DNA from: Roseiarcus sp963835885
Lineage (GTDB): Bacteria > Pseudomonadota > Alphaproteobacteria > Rhizobiales > Beijerinckiaceae
NCBI GenBank assembly: GCA_963835885.1
Contig: CAWIHF010000024.1
Span: 77,288 to 141,287, forward strand
DNA: 64,000 bases
Reading direction: 5' to 3'
Shown: positions 17,748-25,873 of the stretch, in pieces
How positions within the stretch are numbered: the stretch's first letter is position 1
How the letters are laid out: each line of letters opens with the position of its first letter
Made by a program: the position numbers and the translations under genes
The notes under the pieces: model-generated
Databases searched by the model: none
Told to the model about the DNA's origin: nothing
Seen by the model: only the letters and a program-made list of their open reading frames with translations

Positions 17748-18542
17748 TTGACTGTTGAAGCCTCGCGAGCGGTGGCGGACAAGCTGTTCGCGGCCCAGAA
17801 CTTGAGAACGCCGATTCCGCCGGTGCGGGAGATGCTGCCCGCCGGCGCGATCGACCTCGCCTATGCGGCGCAGGAGATCAACACGGAGCGGCGGCTGAAA
17901 GAGGGGCGACGGCTGGTCGGACGCAAGATCGGTCTGACTTCGCTCGCCGTGCAGCGCCAGCTCGGCGTCGATCAGCCCGACTACGGCATGCTGTTCCACG
18001 ACATGGCGGTTCCCGACGGCTGGGACGTTTCGTACGGTCGCCTGATTCAGCCCAGGGTCGAGGCGGAAATCGCCCTCGTGATCGGCCGCGATCTCGACGG
18101 CGACAAGCTGACGATCGCCGATATTTTGCGCGCGGTCGAATTCGCGCTGCCGGCGATCGAGATCGTCGACTCGCGCATTGCGGATTGGAAAATCGGCATT
18201 CTCGACACGATCGCCGACAACGCGTCCTCCGGGCTCTATGTGCTCGGCGCCAGCCCGAAGAAGCTCGACGGGCTCGATCTGCGCCAGGCCGGCATGGTGA
18301 TGGAGCGCGCCGGCGAGCCGGTCTCCGTCGGCGTCGGCGCGGCCTGCCTCGGCGATCCGCTCTCGGCGACGCTCTGGCTCGCCAACACGATGGCGAAGGC
18401 GGGCCGGCCGCTGCGCGCGGGCGACACGGTGCTGTCGGGCGCGCTCGGGCCGATGGTCGCGGTCAAGTGGGACGGCGTCTATGAGGCGCGCATCAATGGG
18501 GTCGGCTCGGTGCGGGCGGCCTTCGCGAAGGAGACGGCGTGA
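17748..18542 (+). CDS. mhpD: 2-keto-4-pentenoate hydratase (MhpD-like)
   Basis: 264 residues starting at a TTG (17748-17750) downstream of AGAAGAAGGGAAG; this length matches the family, so a longer upstream start is unlikely. The sequence has GRKIGLTSLAVQRQLGV, the metal-binding region RVEAEIALVIGRDL (Glu pair) and the lysine/aspartate region EIVDSRIADWKI, typical of the hydratase/decarboxylase (FAH-like) family. It adds water to 2-hydroxypenta-2,4-dienoate to give 4-hydroxy-2-oxovalerate. The TGA overlaps the ATG of the broken acetaldehyde dehydrogenase (TGATG), so the two were translationally coupled. Confidence 0.9.
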   Translation: MTVEASRAVADKLFAAQNLRTPIPPVREMLPAGAIDLAYAAQEINTERRLKEGRRLVGRKIGLTSLAVQRQLGVDQPDYGMLFHDMAVPDGWDVSYGRLIQPRVEAEIALVIGRDLDGDKLTIADILRAVEFALPAIEIVDSRIADWKIGILDTIADNASSGLYVLGASPKKLDGLDLRQAGMVMERAGEPVSVGVGAACLGDPLSATLWLANTMAKAGRPLRAGDTVLSGALGPMVAVKWDGVYEARINGVGSVRAAFAKETA

Positions 18543-18942
18543 TGGCGAAGATCCCCTGCGCGATCATCGGGTCGGGCAACATCGGCACGGACCTGATGAT
18601 CAAGGTGATGCGCAAGTCGCAGCATCTGGATATGGGCGCGATGGTCGGCATATCCGGCCTCCGACGGGCTCGCGCGCGCCGCGCGGCTCGGCGTGCCGAC
18701 GGCGCATGAAGGCCTCGAGGGGCTGCGCAGGCTGCCGAATTACGCCGACGTCGGCGTCGTGTTCGACGCGACCTCGGCGAGCGCGCATATCCGCAACAAC
18801 GAGATTCTGCAGCGCGACGGCAAGAAGGTGATCGACCTGACGCCGGCGGCGATCGGACCGTTCACCAAAATCGGCAGGCCCCGGCACGCGCGCCAATATC
18901 GACGAGTTCACCGGGACGACCTCGAAGGCGATCTGCGAGCTG
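18542..18942 (+). pseudogene. mhpF: acetaldehyde dehydrogenase (acylating), internally deleted and truncated
   Basis: Starts MAKIPCAIIGSGNIGTDL, the NAD-binding motif of MhpF/DmpF. A two-base loss near 18651 breaks the frame where the family has IDPASDG. The next frame reads LARAARLGVPTAHEGL and on to KVIDLTPAAIGPFT. There the sequence jumps to a third frame, GTRANIDEFTGTTSKAIC, a text found much later in normal proteins, so a central piece containing the catalytic cysteine is gone. Similarity stops at about 18942, just before the IS110 element. The enzyme would convert acetaldehyde to acetyl-CoA. Without it and without an MhpE aldolase the lower pathway is incomplete here. Confidence 0.8.
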
Positions 18943-18944
18943 AG

Positions 18945-20200
18945 ATTACGGTGATGGGGTGGACGGCGCCCCGACGGCATCAAGCGTGCCAAGATGGCGT
19001 TGTCGAAACAACATCTCAAAGGAGAGCCGCCCATGGCGAAGTTTACCGGGAATTTGGCGCAAGTCACGCGCGTTGGGCTCGATCGGCGAAGAACGTCTTT
19101 CAGATTCACGGCGTCGATGCGCAGGGCGAGGTCGTCGTCGTTCGCAAGCTCAGGCGCGGCGGCGTGTTGGAGTTTTTTGGCCGGCTCGCGCCGTGCGTCG
19201 TGGCGATGGAGGCGTGCGGGAGCGCGCACCATTGGGGCCGCGAGATCGCGGCGCTCGGGCACGAGCTGGAACTGATCCCGCCGGCGCACGTGAAGCCCTA
19301 CGTCCGGCGCAACAAGACCGACGCGGCCGACGCGGCGGCGATCTGCGAAGCGGCGCTGCGGCCGCAGCAGCGGTTCGTGCCGCTGCGCTCGGTGGAGAAC
19401 CAGGCGGAACTGATGCGCCATCGGATTCGCGAGCAGTTGGTCAGCCAGCGCACGGCGCTGTTGAACGCGCTGCGCGGCCACTTGAGCGAGATCGGCGTCA
19501 TCGCGCCGCAAGGCGCACAACACGCCTATCGCCTGAAGCGCCTTGCCGAGGGGGACGCCGACGACAACGGCGAGATCGTCGTGTGCGATGCGGTTCGGGC
19601 CGCGCTGGCGCCGCTCGTCAAGCAAATCGACGCGCTCGACGACGCCATCGAGGCGATCGACAAAGAGCTTGCGGCGCAAGCGAAGGCCGACGTGAAGGCC
19701 AAGCGGCTGATGACGGTTCCCGGGATCGGCCCGGTCACTGCAACAGCGATCGCAGCGACGGTTCGCAATGTCGAGGCTTTCGCAAGCGGACGCGAGTTCG
19801 CCGCTTTCCTCGGGCTCACGCCGCGCCAGCATTCGACTGGCGGCAAAGAACGCTCGGGCGGCGTCAGCAAGATGGGCGACCGTTATTTGCGCAAGCTTTT
19901 GGTGGTCGGGGCGACCGCCGTGCTGCATCACGCGGTCGGCCACAACGACGCGCTGAGAACCTGGGCCAAAGAGACGCTGAAACGCAAGGCGACTCACAAA
20001 TACGCCTTCAAGCTGACCGCTGTCGCGCTCGCCAACAAACTGGCCCGCATCGTCTATGCAATCCTTCGTTCGGGCGGGACATACGACGACCGCCCGGTCG
20101 CGGCGCGCGCCTGAAGGAGGCCCCTCGTGACGTTCCAAGCCATACACTTTGAGACCGGGGAGGCCATGTCGGCGCGACGCTGTCAAGCGCCAGGGCGCTC
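18945..20200 (+). mobile_element. IS110-family insertion sequence (ends approximate)
   Basis: IS110 elements lack clear inverted repeats, so only the transposase and its flanks define it. The left edge is placed where mhpF similarity ends, and the right edge within the non-coding sequence after the transposase. In this family the non-coding flank encodes the guide (bridge) RNA, so the ~90 bases before the gene and the sequence after it are the places to look. Confidence 0.6.
19033..20114 (+). pseudogene. IS110-family transposase, one-base frameshift
   Basis: Starts MAKFTGNLAQVTRVGLD after AAAGGAGAG, then loses frame. Restoring one base after GATC (about 19085) gives GLDLAKNVFQIHGVDA, the first DEDD catalytic aspartate motif. 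The remaining frame is long and intact: VAMEACGSAHHW (Glu), the Asp pair in NKTDAADAAAICEA, a coiled region, then the Transposase_20 C-terminal domain with MTVPGIGPVTATAIA and GGKERSGGVSKMGDRYLR, which holds the catalytic serine. About 360 residues when corrected. The single lesion removes the first aspartate from the main frame, so this copy is inactive unless the base loss is an assembly error. Confidence 0.85.
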
Positions 20201-20574
20201 CTTCGCTTCGCTACGGCCGCTTCGCGGTGACTGCGCCGCCCCGACATGGCGTGGGGCCAGCATGAGTTCGACGCCGCAATCCGACGCCTAAAGCGCCGGC
20301 TTTGCATCGCCGAACTCACCGACTTATTCGCCGCAAGGCGAACGGCAATCGAGGGTGACCGAAGGGGTGATGTGAGCCAACGGACAGGTTCTGAAGCCCG
20401 CCAAACTGTCGGCGCCGGCATGAGCGCGATACGGTGATGGGGCGAGGAACCCAAGCGGACCGATCATCAGGGCCAGCGGGCGAACTTTCCCGCGTCGACA
20501 GGCCGGAGACACGACCGCACCCGAGACGTTCGCAAAGCCTCAAGAAAACCCTTGACTAGGGGCGCCGTCCAGAC
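20115..20574. other. non-coding stretch between IS110 and RAYT copy B
   Basis: 460 bp with no gene I can support. The first part may be the 3' flank of the IS110 element. It does not contain the missing 5' part of fixI, whose 3' stub lies beyond the next elements. Confidence 0.4.
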
Positions 20575-21397
20575 ATGACGGTTTACGAAATACCTATTCT
20601 GCGACATGCTGCGGGGGCCCGCAACCTTGGAGCGGGAGACGCGATTTGGGCGAGACGCGAGTCTCAACGCCATCTTCGGGATGGCGGCCTCGAGCGGGAG
20701 TCGGACAGGGGCGTAGGAGCGAAATGGCCCGCATCGCTCCTTCGTCGTCCCCGGTCGTCCCCACCCAGCGCGGCAACCGGCGCGAGCGGGGTATTCTTCG
20801 GCGAAGACGACTAACGAGCTCACCCGCGACCTCCTGGCGAGCTGGTGCCGCAAGCACGGCGTCGCGTGCTGGGCCTACTGCCTGATGCCGAACCACGTGC
20901 ATCTCATCCTCGTGCCGGACCGCGAGGAAACGCTCGCTCGGGCGCTCGGCGAGACCCATCGCCGGTAAAACTCCGTCATCAACGCGCGGCTCAGGGTGAC
21001 CGGGCATCTCTTCCAGTCGCGTTTCGGCTCGGCGGTGATGGACGAAGACCACCTCGTTGCGGCGGCGCGCTACGTCGCCTTGAACCCTGTCCGCGCGCGG
21101 CTTGTCGCTCGCGCGCAAGACCGGCGCTGGTCGAGCGTGACCGCGCATCTCGACGGGCGCGACGACGCGCTCGTCGCCGTCGCGCCCCTGATCGAGCGGA
21201 GCGCCGGACGGTTCGCCGACTGGATCGAGACGCCGGCCGCGCCCGATGCGCTCTCCGCGTTGCGCGCGGCCGAGACCATCGGCCGACCGCTCGGCTCTCC
21301 GGCCTTCCTGGACCGGCTCGCCCTGGCGACCGGGCGCGATCCCGGCCGAAGCGGCGGGGGCCGAAGCCGAAGAATAGGGGGATTGAGTAAACTGTCA
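20575..21397 (+). mobile_element. RAYT element, copy B (right end split by a group II intron)
   Basis: The left repeat TGACGGTTTACG lies at 20576, followed by the same AAATACCTATTCTGCG as copies A and C. The right repeat AGTAAACTGTCA ends at 21397, where the group II intron starts. Its continuation CCGGAACCCC is found after the intron at 25191-25200. Joined, the two halves match the right end of copy A. The interior is about 90% like copy A by eye, with an extra ~120 bp near the left end. Confidence 0.75.
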
Positions 21398-21415
21398 GTG
21401 CGTCAGGAAAGCTGA
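20724..21415 (+). pseudogene. REP-associated tyrosine transposase, decayed (copy B)
   Basis: Same family as copy A. MARIA at 20724 is followed by a small deletion and a frameshift around 20760-20810. It then reads AYCLMPNHVHLILVPD with the HUH pair, the same TAA after GETHRR (20966-20968), and an intact long frame VTGHLFQSRFGSAVMDEDH onward. This includes ARYVALNPVRARLVARAQDR and the C-terminal SPAFLDRLALATGRDP. Copy B keeps the GHLFQSRF segment that copy A lost. The shared TAA suggests both descend from an already broken parent. The frame runs a few codons into the group II intron at 21398. Confidence 0.78.
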
Positions 21416-21755
21416 TGTGATCCAGCGGGTGGAAGTCCCGCCCAAGTAAGGGGTAGCGCCTGCTTGGTAGCGAGTGTTGCACGGTCGTCGGCGACGGCGG
21501 GCGTGAAGCGTACACAGCGATCGTGTGGGGTGGGCTATTGAGCCGCGAAAGTACAACATCGCAGAGGCCGAGGCCGTTGACACAGCCGAAGGCGAGATGT
21601 GCGGCGCCGGTATTGCGAGGCGCCGTCGCTCTGCCGTGGTCGAAGACCCCATCACGCACGAAAGGAGCGCATCGGAACCTGAGAGGTCTCGGGTCCGGCC
21701 GGGCGGCTTCGGCTGCGCCGGTCCGCGTCGGGAAGGCGATGAGCCTTAGCCGGCG

Positions 21756-23390
21756 ATGAACGGACGCGAGAAGTCAGACCCCGCCATAGTAGCTGGGAAG
21801 CCGACGAACGAAGCGGAGCGATCCGGGTCGGAGCCGGTGGAGCCAAGGACGGGGGCCGAGGGAAACGCGGATCAGCCAAGCACGCGCCGGACGCAGGACC
21901 GGGAAAGCGTGCCTGATGGGCTGGACCGCGTACGGCAAGCAGCACGGCAAAGGAAGAAGGAGCGGTTCACCGCGCTTCTCCACCATGTCAACCCCTACAC
22001 GCTGCGGACGGCGTTCCATGCGCTCAGGCGCAAGGCCGCCCCCGGCGTGGATGGCGTGACGTGGGATGACTACGAGGCGGATCTCGAGCCCCGGCTTGCG
22101 GATCTGCACGATCGTATTCATCGGGGAGCGTACCGACCGCAGCCCGCCCGCCGGGCCTACATACCGAAGGCGGACGGGCGGCGACGGCCGCTGGCGATCG
22201 CCGCGCTCGAAGACAAGATTGTCCAGGGCGCGGTCGTCATGGCGCTGAACGCGATCTACGAGGAGGACTTCCTCGGGTTCTCGTACGGGTTCCGGCCCGG
22301 GCGGGGGCCGCACGACGCGCTCGACGCCCTGGCGGTCGGAATCGCCAGCCGGAAGGTGAACTGGATCGTGGACGCCGACATCCGGTCGTTCTTCGACTCG
22401 GTCAGCCAGGAATGGCTCGTCCGGTTCGTCGAGCGCCGGATTGGCGACCAACGCATCGTCCGCCTGATCCGCAAATGGCTCAAGGCGGGCGTGCTCGAAG
22501 ACGGGGCGGTGACGGTCAGCGACAGGGGAACGGGGCAGGGCTCGGTGATCTCACCGCTGCTCGCCAACATCTACCTGCACTACGCCTTCGACCTCTGGGC
22601 CGAGCGCTGGCGACGGCGGGAGGCGACCGGCGACATGATCGTCGTGCGCTATGCCGACGATCTCGTCGCAGGCTTCGAGCGCGAGGCCGACGCAAGACGG
22701 TTCCTCGATGCGATGCGGGCGCGGTTCGAAGAGTTCGCGCTGTCGCTCCATCCGGACAAGACCCGCCTGATCGAGTTCGGCCGCTTCGCAGCGGCGAACC
22801 GCGAGAAGCGCGCTCAAGGCAAACCGGAGACCTTCAACTTCCTCGGATTCACCCACATCTGCGGAAAATCTCGCGCCGGCAAGTTCCAGATCAAGAGGAA
22901 GAGCCGGCGCGACCGCGTGTGGGCGAAGCTCAAAGAGGTGAAGGCGGAGCTGCGGCGGCGAATGCATGGGCCGATCCGCGAGCAAGGCGCATGGCTCAAG
23001 CAGGTGGTCACGGGCTTCTGCAACTACCACGCGGTCCCGAACAACCTGCGAGCCGTCGCAGCGTTCCGACACCACGTCACGGACCTTTGGAGGCGCACGC
23101 TGCGGCGGCGCGGCCAGAAGCACCGCTTGACCTGGAAGCAGATCGGGAAGCTCAGCGACCACTGGCTCCCCAAACCGCGAATCCTCCACCCCTGGCCGAA
23201 CCAGCGATTCGCCGTCAAACACCCAAGGTGGGAGCCGTATGCGGGGTGCGAGAGGAAAGCTGGAGTGAGCTTGCCAGTGAAAGTCTGGTCCGTTCAAAGC
23301 CGAGCAGGCAGGACGGGAGCGAGTCTTGCGGGCGTCGCGGCGACGCGGGGTCTGAAGCGTAGACAGCGGTTGGACGGGGTGTGGAATTGA
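21756..23390 (+). CDS. ltrA: group II intron reverse transcriptase/maturase (outer intron), interrupted by inner intron
   Basis: The first 496 codons encode a canonical maturase: an MNGREKSDPAIVA start, PGVDGVTWDDYE, a YIPKADGRRRPLAI block, the GFRPGRGPHDALDAL motif, and catalytic YADD in VVRYADDLVAGF near residue 298. The X/thumb region ends in HPWPNQRFAVKHPRWEPYAG. No endonuclease domain is seen. At 23245 the inner intron begins and the unspliced frame reads 48 unrelated codons into it, stopping at 23390. Splicing 23245 to 25132 gives YAGKPPVRICAGGAQQ and a stop at 25172-25174, the usual C-terminus of this family, for 510 residues. The coding end therefore overlaps the intron's domains V and VI. 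Confidence 0.88.
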   Translation: MNGREKSDPAIVAGKPTNEAERSGSEPVEPRTGAEGNADQPSTRRTQDRESVPDGLDRVRQAARQRKKERFTALLHHVNPYTLRTAFHALRRKAAPGVDGVTWDDYEADLEPRLADLHDRIHRGAYRPQPARRAYIPKADGRRRPLAIAALEDKIVQGAVVMALNAIYEEDFLGFSYGFRPGRGPHDALDALAVGIASRKVNWIVDADIRSFFDSVSQEWLVRFVERRIGDQRIVRLIRKWLKAGVLEDGAVTVSDRGTGQGSVISPLLANIYLHYAFDLWAERWRRREATGDMIVVRYADDLVAGFEREADARRFLDAMRARFEEFALSLHPDKTRLIEFGRFAAANREKRAQGKPETFNFLGFTHICGKSRAGKFQIKRKSRRDRVWAKLKEVKAELRRRMHGPIREQGAWLKQVVTGFCNYHAVPNNLRAVAAFRHHVTDLWRRTLRRRGQKHRLTWKQIGKLSDHWLPKPRILHPWPNQRFAVKHPRWEPYAGCERKAGVSLPVKVWSVQSRAGRTGASLAGVAATRGLKRRQRLDGVWN

Positions 23391-25131
23391 CTCCCGAAAT
23401 CGGCATGTTGCGGAGGCAGAGCTGGCGCCCGCACCAGCGAAAGCCGCACATCCTATCTCGCCATGCGAGAGATTGGATGCTCCGCCGGGGGCTTGGACCA
23501 CGTCACGGCCAAAAGGCCCATTCCGGAACCTATGAGACCCATCAGCATCCGCCGGCGGTCTCCGGCGGGGGCGGCGAGCGAGGGACGACCATAGTTCGCC
23601 GCACCGCGGATGGGAGTCGGACCGCTCCATACTATCGATGAAGTCGCCGAAGGAAACGAGGCGATGGAGAAAAGGGAGCGGCAGGAAGGGATCACGACGG
23701 GGCAGGCGAAGGGCCGGACACAGCGCTGGCAATCCTTGCAGCCGAACCTCGCACGTGTGAACGAGGCGGCCAGACGTTCTGGCCAGACCCGGTTCACGGC
23801 GCTGCTGCATCACATCGACGTCGGGGCGCTCGAACGGGCGTTCCAGCGGCAGAGACGTGCGGCCAGTCCAGGCGTCGATCGGGTGACGGTGGAGGACTAC
23901 GAGCGGAATTTGGAGGCCAATCTCCAGCGTCTGCACAAAAGGGTCCACAGCGGGCAGTACTGGCCCAAGCCGGTTCGCCGCACCTACATCCCGAAAGCTG
24001 ACGGCAATCTGCGTCCGCTCGGCATTCCGACACTGGAGGACAAGATCGTCCAGGGCGCGGTGGCCGAGGTGCTGAATGCCGTCTACGAGGCCGACTTTGT
24101 GGGATTCAGCCACGGCTTTCGTCCTGGCCGAAGTCCGCATTCGGCCTTGGCAGCCCTGGACAAGGCCTTGATGACGCAACGCGTGAACTTCGTGCTCGAT
24201 GTCGACATCCGCACCTTCTTCGATTCCGTCGACCACGGATGGCTGATGCGGATGCTGGCGCACAGGATCGCCGACTCTCGGGTGCTTCGCTTGATCGAGC
24301 GATGGCTTGCGGCCGGTGTCCTCGAGAGCGGCCAATGGAGAGCGGTGGAGGCAGGCACGCCGCAAGGATCGGGGATCAGCCCGATCCTCGCCAATGTGTT
24401 CCTCCACTACGTCGTCGACCTCTGGGTCCAGCAGTGGCGAAGACGCCGGGCAGCCGGGCAGGTGATCGTCTGCAGGTACGCGGACGATATGGTCCTCGGC
24501 TGCGAGTTCGAGACGGATGGGAAGCAACTCCTCGCGGACCTCAAGGACAGGCTGGCGCAGTTCGGCCTGTCGCTCCACGAGGGCAAGACCCGGCTGATCG
24601 AGTTCGGGCGGTTTGCCGCCTGCAACCGAGCGGCCGCCGGGCAGCGACGCCCGGAGACCTTCGACTTTCTGGGCTTCACGCACTACTGCGGCAAAACCAG
24701 ACGGAACAAGTTCATGGTCAAGCGGAAGACGCAGGCCAAGCGCCTGGTCCGAAAGCTGAAGGCAATCCGAGACGAGATGCAGCGCCGCATGCATGCTCCC
24801 GTGCGGGAGCAGCACCGGTGGCTGCGTCAAGTGCTGAACGGTCACTATCAGTACTTCGGCGTGATCTTCAACTATCGATCATTGCGCGTGTTCAAGGACT
24901 GCGTCGTCAGGCTATGGCGCAAGGCGCTCGGCAAACGCAGCCAAAAGGGCCGCATGAACTGGGTGACCTACCGCCAACTCCTGAAGACCTTCCCCCTACC
25001 GGAACCGGCGATCCATCAGGCATGGCGGCAATGATCGACTTGCCTCGGGTCCTTTCTGAAGAGCCCACTGCGGTAACGCCGCACGGTGGGATCTGTGGGG
25101 GCGAAAGCCAGCAATGGCTGAGCTACCCGAC
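23246..25131 (+). mobile_element. inner group II intron, inserted in domain V loop of the outer intron
   Basis: Begins GTGCGAGAGGAAAGC at 23246 and ends ...GCTACCCGAC at 25131 (3' AY rule), 1,886 bp. Its own domain V is intact at 25061-25094, 34 nt starting GAGCCCACTGCGG with a TAACG loop and ending GTGGGATCT. Domain VI follows with a candidate bulged A in CTACCC. Removing exactly this interval restores both the host intron's domain V and the host maturase's last codons, so the boundaries are well fixed. Confidence 0.87.
23664..25034 (+). CDS. ltrA: group II intron reverse transcriptase/maturase (inner intron)
   Basis: 456 residues from the ATG at 23664 (AAGGAAACGAGG upstream). It has the RT blocks in order: SPGVDRVTVEDYE, YIPKADGNLRPLGIPTLEDK, FSHGFRPGRSPHSAL, the first catalytic aspartate in LDVDIRTFFDSV, TPQGSGISPILANVFLHY, then YADD in CRYADDMVLGCE near residue 272. 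The maturase X region follows (FDFLGFTHYCGKTRRNK and the NYRSLRVFK area) and it ends AIHQAWRQ before domain V, without an endonuclease domain. It differs widely from the outer maturase, so the two introns are separate lineages rather than a tandem duplication. It presumably assists splicing and retrohoming of its own intron. Confidence 0.9.
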   Translation: MEKRERQEGITTGQAKGRTQRWQSLQPNLARVNEAARRSGQTRFTALLHHIDVGALERAFQRQRRAASPGVDRVTVEDYERNLEANLQRLHKRVHSGQYWPKPVRRTYIPKADGNLRPLGIPTLEDKIVQGAVAEVLNAVYEADFVGFSHGFRPGRSPHSALAALDKALMTQRVNFVLDVDIRTFFDSVDHGWLMRMLAHRIADSRVLRLIERWLAAGVLESGQWRAVEAGTPQGSGISPILANVFLHYVVDLWVQQWRRRRAAGQVIVCRYADDMVLGCEFETDGKQLLADLKDRLAQFGLSLHEGKTRLIEFGRFAACNRAAAGQRRPETFDFLGFTHYCGKTRRNKFMVKRKTQAKRLVRKLKAIRDEMQRRMHAPVREQHRWLRQVLNGHYQYFGVIFNYRSLRVFKDCVVRLWRKALGKRSQKGRMNWVTYRQLLKTFPLPEPAIHQAWRQ

Positions 25132-25204
25132 AAAGCCGCCCGTACGGATCTGTGCGGGGGGCGCTCAGCAATGAGCGTCCCTACCGCAATCCGGAACCCC
25201 GCTG

Positions 25205-25525
25205 ATGGTTGGCGACGGCCTCAACGACGCGCCGGCGCTCGCGGCCGCGCATGTCTCGATCTCGCCGATCTCCGCCGCCCATATCGCCCAGGCGCAGGCC
25301 GACGCGCTGTTCCTCGGCGAGCGATTGGCCCCGGTTGCCGACGCCTTGCGGATCGCGGCCAAGGCCAAAAAACTCATGGTCGAGAATCTGGCGCTGTCGG
25401 CGGTCTACAATCTGATCGCCGTGCCGCTCGCGGTGCTCGGTTTCGTTACCCCGCTGATCGCGGCGCTGGCGATGTCAGGCTCCTCGATCCTGGTGACGCT
25501 GAACGCGCTTCGCGCGAAGCGCTAA
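25205..25525 (+). pseudogene. fixI: CcoI/FixI copper P-type ATPase, C-terminal stub
   Basis: The frame begins at the hinge motif MVGDGLNDAPALAAAHVSIS, which in P-type ATPases lies about 110 residues from the C-terminus. It continues through AQAQADALFLGERLAPV and the last two membrane helices (LAVLGFVTPLIAALAMSGSS) to LVTLNALRAKR. The phosphorylation, ATP-binding and metal-binding regions are missing upstream. The break falls exactly where the RAYT copy B end (CCGGAACCCC) abuts, so mobile-element activity removed or displaced the rest. CcoI supplies copper for cbb3 oxidase assembly. The ATG at 25205 is internal methionine, not a true start. Confidence 0.85.
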
Positions 25526-25587
25526 TTAGGGGGGCGCGCTTCGGTCAAAGAGAAATGTGTAGTGCCGCCCGTCAGTAACAACCTGTC

Positions 25588-25671
25588 ATTCCCGCGAACG
25601 CGGGAATCCAGCGGCCCGCCGCGATCCGACGCAAGTCTGGATACCGCTTTCGCGGGTATGACAAAACAAGC
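25588..25671. repeat. dispersed palindromic repeat between fixI stub and ccoS
   Basis: ATTCCCGCGAACGCGGGAAT is itself a near-perfect palindrome. It is followed by CCAGCGG, and about 40 bp later comes the inverted counterpart CTGGATACC..TTTCGCGGGTATGAC. This is the widespread bacterial 'TTCCCGCG' intergenic repeat, whose translation gives the familiar SFPRTRESS. It could fold in mRNA and separate fixI from ccoS expression. Confidence 0.7.
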
Positions 25672-25714
25672 TGGTTTGAATCAGGATGAAGCGAGAGGTT
25701 ACGAGGAAAATCCC

Positions 25715-25873
25715 ATGAACGTCCTTGTCTTTCTCGTGCCGGTCGCGCTTGCCCTCGGCGGCTTCGGCCTCGCGGCTTTCTTATGGGCGCTGAAAAGCGG
25801 CCAGTTCGACGACCTCGACGGGGCCGCCTGGCGGGCGATCAGCGACGACGATCTGCCGGACGACGAGCCGTAG
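25715..25873 (+). CDS. ccoS: cbb3-type cytochrome oxidase assembly protein CcoS
   Basis: 52 residues: one N-terminal transmembrane helix (VLVFLVPVALALGGFGLAAF) followed by WALKSGQFDDLDGAAWRAI and an acidic tail DDDLPDDEP. This is the standard CcoS/FixS shape, with the Q-[FY]-D-D-L-[DE] motif after the helix. It is needed for insertion of redox cofactors into cbb3 oxidase. It normally ends the ccoGHIS/fixGHIS operon; here the preceding fixI is only a stub and the operon's upstream genes are absent, so expression is doubtful. GAGGAAAA lies before the ATG. Confidence 0.88.
   Translation: MNVLVFLVPVALALGGFGLAAFLWALKSGQFDDLDGAAWRAISDDDLPDDEP

Larger units (their letters stand above)
21398..25190 (+). 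mobile_element. outer group II intron of a twintron
   Basis: The 5' end GTGCGTCAGGAAAGC (21398) fits the GUGYG rule and resembles the inner intron's start. About 350 bp of ribozyme domains precede a reverse transcriptase gene. Domain V is split: 14 nt at 23232-23245 and 20 nt at 25132-25151 together make the 34-nt hairpin beginning GAGCCGTATGCGG and ending CGTACGGATCT. Domain VI follows and the intron ends ...CTACCGCAAT at 25190. Without the inner intron it is 1,907 bp, a normal size. Its exons join AAACTGTCA to CCGGAACCCC, rebuilding the right end of the RAYT element as seen in copy A. Confidence 0.85.

Noticed and set aside
23246..23390. True C-terminus of the outer maturase (48 extra codons)
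   Set aside because: These codons are the 5' end of the inner intron; the family's normal C-terminus is encoded after it.
22551..24845. 764-residue minus-strand frame across both intron maturases
   Set aside because: It runs antisense through two proteins with clear reverse-transcriptase motifs and across an intron boundary; no family resemblance.
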